NCBI GenBank assembly: GCA_028698405.1
Contig: JAQVDF010000148.1
Coordinates: 1-5,736 of the forward strand
DNA length: 5,736 nt
Source: Phenylobacterium sp.
Lineage (GTDB): Bacteria > Pseudomonadota > Alphaproteobacteria > Caulobacterales > Caulobacteraceae
Direction: 5' to 3'
Under the pieces are notes generated by a model. It saw only the letters and a program-made list of their open reading frames with translations, searched no databases and was not told where the DNA came from. Shown piece by piece: positions 1 to 4,640 of the stretch; position 1 is the stretch's first letter, and each line of letters starts with the position of its first letter. The position numbers and the translations under genes were made by a program.

Positions 1-57
1 AGCTCGCCGACCCGCCCGCACCACGCCAAAGCCGCACCGACCCACGTTTGCGCAACA

Positions 58-72
58 CTCCCACAAGGGGAG
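58..72. repeat. Short CTCCC/GGGAG inverted repeat
   Basis: CTCCC at 58-62 pairs with GGGAG at 68-72 around a five-base loop, followed by a second GGGAG at 74-78. From general familiarity, similar CTCCC-ACAAGG-GGAG sequences recur between genes in Caulobacter-like genomes, so this may be a copy of a dispersed intergenic repeat. Only one copy is in this window, so that is inference. Confidence 0.4.
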
Positions 73-119
73 AGGGAGCCTTCATGTCCTGCTCATTCCG
101 ACGGGGGCCAGTGGTTGGC

Positions 120-147
120 CGTCTGGCGCGGAAGCACGCGCCAGGCG
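120..147 (+). repeat. Strong hairpin in YceI upstream region
   Basis: CTGGCGCG at 123-130 is perfectly complementary to CGCGCCAG at 137-144 around the six-base loop GAAGCA. Pairing extends outward through a T-G wobble (122/145), 121/146 and 120/147, giving an 11-bp stem in a + strand transcript. The wobble would be an A-C mismatch in a - strand transcript. There is no T-run after it, so it is not a textbook intrinsic terminator. It could end an upstream transcript or be part of a structured 5' leader. Confidence 0.5.
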
Positions 148-222
148 CCACCCTGGGTGACGTCGGCGCGGTCGCCCCAACCGGAGGGCATCGCACGGCT
201 GGGCCTTGCCGGATCGGATCGC

Positions 223-247
223 AGGCGCCAACTGGGAGAGGGCGCCT
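223..247. repeat. AGGCGCC inverted repeat before YceI
   Basis: AGGCGCC at 223-229 pairs with GGCGCCT at 241-247 around an 11-base loop, about 50 bases upstream of the YceI start. The same AGGCGCCA octamer also occurs at 143-150, so the 3' arm could alternatively pair with that upstream copy. No function is shown. Confidence 0.35.
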
Positions 248-283
248 TGGCCGTCGGGTCGGCGGCGGGCGGCCGGCAATTAT

Positions 284-288
284 GGGAG
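284..288 (+). promoter_or_regulatory. Ribosome binding site deciding the YceI start
   Basis: GGGAG ends seven bases before the GTG at 296. It favours that GTG over the upstream in-frame TTG at 206. The GTG start also places a signal peptide exactly at the N-terminus, and no comparable site precedes the TTG. Confidence 0.8.
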
Positions 289-295
289 TCGTTCA

Positions 296-910
296 GTGAA
301 GAAGATCAGTCTCGCCCTGGCCCTCGGGCTCAGCCTCAGCGCCGCGCCTCTGTTGGCGCAGACTCCGCCGCCGGCGACCGGCGCGGCCGCCGTGCAGGCC
401 GGCAGCTACAAGCTCGACGCCAACCACACCCAGGTGATCTGGTCCGTCGACCACCTCGGCTTCTCCAAACTCTACGGCATGGTCGGCTCGATGAGCGGCA
501 CGCTGCAGATCGACCCGGCCAACCTGTCCGCGGCCAAGGTCGAGGTGGACATCCCGCTGTCGGGGCTGACCGTGACCTCGCCGGCCTTCGCCAAGCACCT
601 CGCCAGCGCCGACTTCTTCGAGACCGAGAAGTTCCCCACCGCCAGGTTCGTCTCCCGCACCGTCGAGGTGAAGGGCGAGGAGGCGACCATCACCGGCGAC
701 CTGACCCTGAAGGGCGTCACCCGGCCCGTGGTGCTCAACGCCAAGTTCTACGGGGCCGGCGTCAACGCCATGAACAAGGCCCGGACGGTCGGCTTCTCGG
801 CCACCGGCACGCTGAAGCGCAGCGAGTTCGGCGTGGGCTACGCGGCTCCCGCTGTCTCGGACGATGTGCAGCTGAAGGTGACCGCGGCGTTCGAGGCCCC
901 GGCGAGCTGA
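296..910 (+). CDS. YceI-family periplasmic lipid-binding-like protein
   Basis: A 204-residue exported protein of the YceI family, whose members form a lipocalin-like beta-barrel that binds long isoprenoid or other hydrophobic molecules; the ligand here is unknown. Residues 1-21 form a signal peptide (two lysines, a Leu/Ala-rich core, likely cleavage after A21), followed by a short Pro/Ala linker. Family landmarks are clear: the Y38-x-L-D...HTQVIW first strand with VDHLGFS (51-57), the FFETEKFPTARF segment (107-118), GDLTLKGVTRPVVL (134-147) and GFSATGTLKRSEFG (166-179) near the C-terminus. Length fits secreted YceI proteins. No transmembrane helix follows the signal peptide, so it is a soluble periplasmic form rather than a cytochrome b561 fusion. 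The GTG start is supported by GGGAG at 284-288. The gene stands alone and converges on the ACT-domain gene. The family call is firm; the physiological role is not. Confidence 0.94.
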   Translation: MKKISLALALGLSLSAAPLLAQTPPPATGAAAVQAGSYKLDANHTQVIWSVDHLGFSKLYGMVGSMSGTLQIDPANLSAAKVEVDIPLSGLTVTSPAFAKHLASADFFETEKFPTARFVSRTVEVKGEEATITGDLTLKGVTRPVVLNAKFYGAGVNAMNKARTVGFSATGTLKRSEFGVGYAAPAVSDDVQLKVTAAFEAPAS

Positions 911-936
911 CACATCACTCCTGCTCCGCCGGGGTC
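895..936. terminator. Probable bidirectional terminator between convergent genes
   Basis: CCCCGGCG at 897-904 is perfectly complementary to CGCCGGGG at 927-934. Adding 895/936 and a G-T wobble at 896/935 lengthens the stem. Inward, GAGC (904-907) can pair with GCTC (923-926) if one C is bulged, leaving a loop of about 15 bases. The stop codons of both convergent genes (908-910 and 915-917) sit in the loop. There is no T-run, as is common in GC-rich genomes. The position, symmetry and strength argue for a shared terminator or an RNA-stabilising 3' hairpin. Confidence 0.65.
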
Positions 937-1439
937 AGGGCGATATCAACCATGATCTCGGCGGAGATCTCCTCCAGCGCCGCCTGAACGTCGGCCGCCG
1001 TCAGGTGCGGCGGCAGGCGCAGCCGCGCGTCCATGTGGAACAGCTGGCCGCCGGAGTGGGGCTCCATGCTCACCCGGGTCGTAAAGCTCTCGATGTTGGC
1101 CTCCAGACGGCTCAGCACGCCGGTCACCTGGTGCACGATGCCGGGCCGGTCCTGACCGACCAGCGACAGCCGCACGGCCTCGCCCGCGCCGTCCTCGGCC
1201 TCCAGCGCCGGGGCGATGCGCACCTCCAGCCCCTCGGCGTCCACCGCCCGCACGGAGGCGCGCAGGTCCTCGACGCGGGCCGGGTCGATCTCCACCAGCA
1301 CCAAGCCGACGTAGAGGCCGCCCAGCCGGCTCAACCGGCTCTCCAGCCAGTTGCCTTCGGCGGCCAGCACGGCCGCGGCCAGCGCGCGGGTGAGGCCTGG
1401 CCGGTCGCTGCCGACGACGCTGAGGACGAGGGTGGTCAT
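915..1439 (-). CDS. Two-ACT-domain regulatory protein, GcvR-like
   Basis: A 174-residue cytoplasmic protein made almost entirely of two ACT domains, small folds that usually bind amino acids and control enzymes or transcription. Each repeat opens with the same signature: GSDRPGLTRAL at residues 10-20 and GQDRPGIVHQV at 95-105, with the domains spanning about 2-76 and 89-168. This architecture matches the GcvR family, named for the Escherichia coli protein that represses the glycine cleavage operon by binding the activator GcvA. Neither GcvA nor glycine cleavage genes are visible here, so regulation of glycine metabolism is not established and I give no symbol. No DNA-binding domain, signal peptide or membrane segment is seen, so any regulation would act through a partner. 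The ATG is preceded by a modest GAGAG (complement of 1445-1449) at five-base spacing. It diverges from the exporter operon and converges on the YceI gene. Confidence 0.9.
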   Translation of the reverse strand: MTTLVLSVVGSDRPGLTRALAAAVLAAEGNWLESRLSRLGGLYVGLVLVEIDPARVEDLRASVRAVDAEGLEVRIAPALEAEDGAGEAVRLSLVGQDRPGIVHQVTGVLSRLEANIESFTTRVSMEPHSGGQLFHMDARLRLPPHLTAADVQAALEEISAEIMVDIALTPAEQE

Positions 1440-1612
1440 GGAGGCTCTCGTGCTGGATGGCGTTGGGCGATCTGCGATCCATAGCAGCCCCGCGCCCGGC
1501 CAGCCGCCGGAAATTGATCAGCCTGTTGCGCGTTCTCGCCGGAACGGCCAAGCCATTGCAGCGCTTGAGCAAGACGCGGCGAGAGACGGAAGGCGAGGTA
1601 GGCGGCGACACG
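1440..1612. promoter_or_regulatory. Divergent intergenic region
   Basis: These 173 bases separate the ACT-domain gene from the exporter operon and should carry promoters for both. I found no strong -35/-10 pair. A GCTATGG on the - strand (complement of about 1479-1485) weakly resembles the -10 of the Caulobacter housekeeping promoter, but no matching -35 is evident. Small dyads are present: CCGGC/GCCGG at 1496-1510 and CGTTC/GAACG at 1531-1546; either could be an operator or chance. An in-frame ATG at 1457 would extend the fusion protein by 52 residues across this region, but those residues do not look like part of it. Confidence 0.5.
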
Positions 1613-2677
1613 ATGGGCAGACGCAGCTTCCTCCTCATCGGGCTCGCCGTGGCCGCCGTGCTTGCGATTGCCTTGGTCGCCTGGCTCGCCGCCCGACCGC
1701 CGGTTGTGCGTGTGGCCGTCGCGCAGCCGCAGGACACCGAACTCGTGGTGGCCGTGGTCGGGCGCGTCCGGCCGCTGGAGCGGATCGAGGTGCTGCCGGT
1801 CAACCCTGGCCAGGTGGTGCGTTTGCTAAGCGACGAGGGCGACATCGTCGCCGCCGGCGAGCCGCTGGGGGTGATCAAGTCTGTCGATGAAGAGGCTCAG
1901 ACCGAGGCCGAGCAGGCGCGCGTCGCCGCCGCCCGCGCCCGAGCCGCCGAGGCGCGGCAGGCTCTCTCCCGCACCACCCAGCTGTTCGAGCGCGGCTTCG
2001 CCTCGCAGGCGGCGCTCGACCAGGCCCGGGCCGCCTCGCGCGCCGCCGACGCCGAGGTGAACGCCGCCGCCGCGACCGCTCGCGCCGCCTCGGCCCGCAC
2101 CCGCGAGTTCACCGTCACCGCGCCGATGGCCGGCCTGGTGCTGGCCCGCCCCATTGATCCTGGCCAGGTGGTGACCGCAACCACCACCCTGTTCGAGCTG
2201 GGCTCGCTGACGGGCGTCGAGATCGAGGCCGAGGTGGACGAGGCCTACGCCGGCCGGGTCAAGCCGGGCATGACGGCGCGGATCTCCCCCTCGGGCGCGA
2301 AGGCGGTGGAGGCCGCCACCGTCAGCGAAGTCTCGCCCAAGGTGGACGCCTCCACCGGCGGCCGGCTGGTGCGGCTGAGGCCCGCGCAGGCCGGCGAGCT
2401 GGTTCCCGGCCGCTCGGTTGACGTGACCATCGTCGTCGTGCCGGCCGAGCGGCGCATCGTCGTGCCGCGTCAGGCGTTGGTCGAGGCTACCGTCGATCCC
2501 AAGGTCCACGTGGTCGAAGCCGATGGCGTGGTGCGCGCCAGGGCCGTCCGCATCGCCGACTGGCCGTCCATCGACGCCATCGTCGAAAGCGGGCTCTCGG
2601 GCGGCGAGCGGGTCGTGCTGACACCCGCGGAGACCCGGCCGGGCGCCAAGGTCCGCGTCCAGGGCGCCGGGCGCTGA
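1613..2677 (+). CDS. Membrane fusion protein of ABC exporter (HlyD/MacA/DevB-like)
   Basis: A 354-residue periplasmic adaptor that would link the inner-membrane ABC transporter to an outer-membrane channel. Residues 6-27 are an N-terminal membrane anchor, and no lipobox cysteine is present. The first half of the lipoyl-like domain spans about 50-90 (GRVRPLERIEV...GQVVRLLSDEGDIVAAGEPL). An alanine/arginine-rich alpha-hairpin follows at about 92-165, then the second lipoyl half at 167-197 (TVTAPMAGLVLARPIDPGQVV), a beta-barrel at about 200-275 and a membrane-proximal domain to the end. The hairpin carries R120-x3-L124-x6-S131, the RLS motif known from TolC-docking adaptors. I chose the ATG at 1613 because it puts the anchor at the N-terminus and has a purine-rich AGGCGG about seven bases upstream; an ATG at 1457 would put 52 unrelated residues before it. 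The stop overlaps the permease start (TGATG). No outer-membrane partner is encoded nearby. MacA-like and DevB-like labels both fit; substrate unknown. Confidence 0.93.
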   Translation: MGRRSFLLIGLAVAAVLAIALVAWLAARPPVVRVAVAQPQDTELVVAVVGRVRPLERIEVLPVNPGQVVRLLSDEGDIVAAGEPLGVIKSVDEEAQTEAEQARVAAARARAAEARQALSRTTQLFERGFASQAALDQARAASRAADAEVNAAAATARAASARTREFTVTAPMAGLVLARPIDPGQVVTATTTLFELGSLTGVEIEAEVDEAYAGRVKPGMTARISPSGAKAVEAATVSEVSPKVDASTGGRLVRLRPAQAGELVPGRSVDVTIVVVPAERRIVVPRQALVEATVDPKVHVVEADGVVRARAVRIADWPSIDAIVESGLSGGERVVLTPAETRPGAKVRVQGAGR

Positions 2678-3882
2678 TGTTCGCCTTCACCGTCGCGCGC
2701 CGCTACCTGCTGTCCAGCCCCGGCCAGACGGGCCTGCTGCTGGCCGGCGTCGCGCTGGGGGTGACGGTGTTCGTGTTCATCACCGCCCTGGTCGAGGGGC
2801 TGGCGGTCCGCCTCACCGACGAAGTCACCGCCAACAGCGCCCACGTCAGCCTGCAGCCGCAGACCCGCACCGCCCGCATCCTGGAGGCGCCCGGCCTGCG
2901 CGCCGAAGGCGTGGCGCTGGTTTCCACCTTCCAGCGACAGCAGATCCGCGAATGGCGCCAGGTGGTGGCGCTGGCCAGGGCCCAGGCGGGCGTCGCGGCC
3001 ATCAGCCCGCAGATCAGCGGCAGCGCCTTTCTGGTGCGCGGCGAGGCGGTGCAGCCGGTCTCGGTCACCGGGGTCGAGCCCGAGAGCCTGGACGTGGTCT
3101 CGCCGATCAGCACCCGGATCGTCGAGGGCAGGGCGCAGTTCGGCGCCGACGGCATCCTGATCGGCCGGCGGCTGGCGGACGAACTGGGGCTCAGCGCCGG
3201 CCAGCCGGTGCTGCTGCGCACCGACCGCGGGGCCGAGCGGCTGCTGACCGTGCGCGGCATCTACCGGACCGGACTGCAGAGCCTCGACGAGCGGGTGGCG
3301 TTCCTGTCGCTGCGGACCGCCCGGCCGCTGTTCCGCCTGCCGGAGGGCGTCACCAACATCGAGATCAAGCTCGACCGCCCGGAGGAGGCGCGCGCCCTGG
3401 CCCGCTTCCTGGAGGAGGCGACCGGCCTGCGCAGCACGCCCTGGCAGGAGAAGAACACCTCGCTTGACGACGCCCTGATCGCCCAGGGCCAGACCGGCCG
3501 GCTGATCCAGATGTTTTCGCTGGTCTCCATCGTCATCGGGGTGGCGAGCGCGCTGGTGCTGTCGGCCTACCGCCGCCGGCCGGAGATCGGGATCATGCGG
3601 GCGGCCGGCGTCTCGTCCGGCTTCATCGCCCGGGTGTTCCTGCTGCAGGGGCTGATGATCGGGCTGATCGGGGCGCTGGTCGGCTGCGCGACCGGCTACG
3701 GCGTCAGCGCCTGGCTCGCCTCTCTCACCGGCCCGGACGGCGATCCGATGCTGCCCATCGCGCCGGAGCGAGGCGGCTATCCGGCGGCGCTGGTGCTGAC
3801 CACGCTCGGCGCGGTGCTGGCCTCGTTGCTGCCGGCGCGGGCGGCCTCGCGGGTCGACCCGCTGGAGGCGATCCAGCAATGA
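2677..3882 (+). CDS. ABC exporter permease, MacB/FtsX-type (DevC/LolC-like)
   Basis: A 401-residue inner-membrane permease with the four-helix MacB layout. TM1 lies at about 17-39, a large periplasmic domain at about 44-270 (MacB_PCD-like), and TM2, TM3 and TM4 at about 277-298, 318-348 and 366-388. The cytoplasmic loop RRRPEIGIMRAAGVSSGF (299-316) matches the coupling region of this superfamily, which contacts the ATPase. The tail PARAASRVDPLEAIQ (386-400) is the typical FtsX/MacB C-terminal motif. No ATPase domain is fused, unlike MacB itself. As only one permease gene is present, the complex would be a permease homodimer. Transporters of this class act by mechanotransmission, moving substrate from the periplasm rather than through a channel in the membrane. 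The start overlaps the adaptor stop by one base and the stop overlaps the ATPase start by four (ATGA). The LolC/E lipoprotein-release type is less likely because an adaptor is present. Confidence 0.94.
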   Translation: MFAFTVARRYLLSSPGQTGLLLAGVALGVTVFVFITALVEGLAVRLTDEVTANSAHVSLQPQTRTARILEAPGLRAEGVALVSTFQRQQIREWRQVVALARAQAGVAAISPQISGSAFLVRGEAVQPVSVTGVEPESLDVVSPISTRIVEGRAQFGADGILIGRRLADELGLSAGQPVLLRTDRGAERLLTVRGIYRTGLQSLDERVAFLSLRTARPLFRLPEGVTNIEIKLDRPEEARALARFLEEATGLRSTPWQEKNTSLDDALIAQGQTGRLIQMFSLVSIVIGVASALVLSAYRRRPEIGIMRAAGVSSGFIARVFLLQGLMIGLIGALVGCATGYGVSAWLASLTGPDGDPMLPIAPERGGYPAALVLTTLGAVLASLLPARAASRVDPLEAIQQ

Positions 3883-4571
3883 CGCCGGTGCTCGTCGCGC
3901 GCGACGTGCGCAAGGACTTCCCCAACGGGGACGAGGTCACGCGCGTGCTCAGCGGCGTGGATCTGGAGCTGGCGTCCGGCGAACTGGTCGCCCTCCTCGG
4001 CGTGTCCGGCTCGGGCAAGTCGACGCTGCTGTCGATCCTCGGCCTATTGCTGACGCCCACCAGCGGCCAGATCCACATCGCCGGCGAGCGGGTGGACGAT
4101 CTGTCCGACCGGGGGCGCACCCTGTTCCGCCGCCGGCGGCTCGGCTTCGTCTTCCAGGCCCATCACCTGCTGCCCGACTTCACCGCCCTGGAGAACGTCG
4201 CCTTCCCGGCGGCGGCGACAGCGGGTGGCATCACGAGCGAGATCCGCGCCCGCGCGGCCGACCTCCTGCGGCGGGTGGGGCTGGAAGCGCGCATGGATTT
4301 CCGCGCCCCGCGCCTGTCGGGCGGCCAGAAGCAGCGGGTGGCGATCGCGAGGGCGCTGATCAACGAGCCCGTGCTGGTGCTGGCCGACGAGCCGACAGGC
4401 AACCTCGACCGGCAGTCGGCCGAACAGGTGCTCGAGCTGATGCGCGAGATGAACCGCGACCAAGGGATCACCTTCCTGATCTGCACCCATGACGAACACG
4501 TGGCGGCCCAGTGCTCGCGGCGCATCCAGCTGAGCGACGGCCGAGTGGAAAGCGATACCGGCGCCACCTAG
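3879..4571 (+). CDS. ABC exporter ATPase subunit (MacB/LolD/DevA-like)
   Basis: A 230-residue ABC ATPase with every catalytic motif intact: Walker A GVSGSGKST (41-49), Q-loop Q93 in VFQAHHLLP, signature LSGGQ (146-150), Walker B VLVLADE (165-171, catalytic E171), D-loop GNLD (174-177) and switch histidine H204 in ICTHDE. The MacB/LolD subfamily is indicated by the short length, the LFRRRRLGFVFQ run before the Q-loop, the DEPTGNLD sequence and the C-terminal SDGRVE. It would energise the permease encoded just upstream, from the cytoplasmic face, as a homodimer. The ATG overlaps the permease stop (ATGA), so the two products are probably made at matched levels. It is the last gene of the three-gene operon, and a hairpin overlaps its stop codon. 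Sequence alone cannot separate the DevA, LolD and split-MacB labels, so no symbol is given. Confidence 0.96.
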   Translation: MTPVLVARDVRKDFPNGDEVTRVLSGVDLELASGELVALLGVSGSGKSTLLSILGLLLTPTSGQIHIAGERVDDLSDRGRTLFRRRRLGFVFQAHHLLPDFTALENVAFPAAATAGGITSEIRARAADLLRRVGLEARMDFRAPRLSGGQKQRVAIARALINEPVLVLADEPTGNLDRQSAEQVLELMREMNRDQGITFLICTHDEHVAAQCSRRIQLSDGRVESDTGAT

Positions 4572-4579
4572 GGGTGGCG
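4562..4579 (+). terminator. Hairpin overlapping the ATPase stop codon
   Basis: CGCCACC (4562-4568) and GGTGGCG (4573-4579) form a perfect 7-bp stem around the loop TAGG, which contains the TAG stop (4569-4571). A second small stem with a TTCG tetraloop (CGC-TTCG-GCG, 4585-4594) follows. There is no T-run. It could terminate the exporter operon or protect its 3' end, but a factor-dependent or read-through model is equally possible. Confidence 0.45.
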
Positions 4580-4628
4580 ATCCGCGCTTCGGCGATGCTA
4601 GGTCGTCCATTCGACAGAATAGCGGTCT

Positions 4629-4634
4629 GGGAGG
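4629..4634 (+). promoter_or_regulatory. Strong ribosome binding site for the 4641 gene
   Basis: GGGAGG is a near-perfect Shine-Dalgarno sequence ending six bases before the ATG at 4641. It fixes the start and is the best ribosome binding site in the window. Confidence 0.85.
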
Positions 4635-4640
4635 CGTGGG

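Larger units (their letters stand above)
1..295. other. Non-coding upstream region with inverted repeats
   Basis: No convincing gene is visible in these 295 bases. All three + frames are open from the left edge for some distance, which is common by chance at this GC content. The best candidate frame, an ATG at 84 ending at 299, has only about 69% G/C at third positions against about 90% in the start of the neighbouring YceI gene, so I treat it as non-coding. The region holds three inverted repeats (58-72, 120-147, 223-247) and presumably the promoter and 5' leader of the YceI gene. I could not identify a convincing -35/-10 pair. Confidence 0.6.

Noticed and set aside
206..295. Upstream TTG start at 206 for the YceI protein
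   Set aside because: It would place 30 unrelated residues ahead of a clear signal peptide and lacks a good ribosome binding site. GTG at 296 has GGGAG at proper spacing.
115..987. Long + strand frame of 290 codons across the YceI gene
   Set aside because: It is a shadow of the YceI gene in another frame: very Arg/Gly-rich, with no recognisable domain.
1496..1546. Small dyads in the divergent intergenic region as defined operators
   Set aside because: Five-base arms are expected by chance at this GC content; without a regulator or a second copy they cannot be called binding sites.
1457..1612. 52-residue N-terminal extension of the membrane fusion protein from the ATG at 1457
   Set aside because: The extension has no family features, would bury the membrane anchor inside the protein, and lies across the expected divergent promoter region. 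The ATG at 1613 gives a normal adaptor N-terminus.
2470..3879. 469-codon - strand frame opposite the permease gene
   Set aside because: It is antisense to a clearly recognised permease, rich in Gln, Arg, Asp and His as expected from the complement of GC-rich codons, with no domain.
4594..4620. GCTAGGTC as a -10 promoter element for the 4641 gene
   Set aside because: It loosely resembles a Caulobacter -10, but no TTGAC-like -35 is found at a suitable distance upstream.
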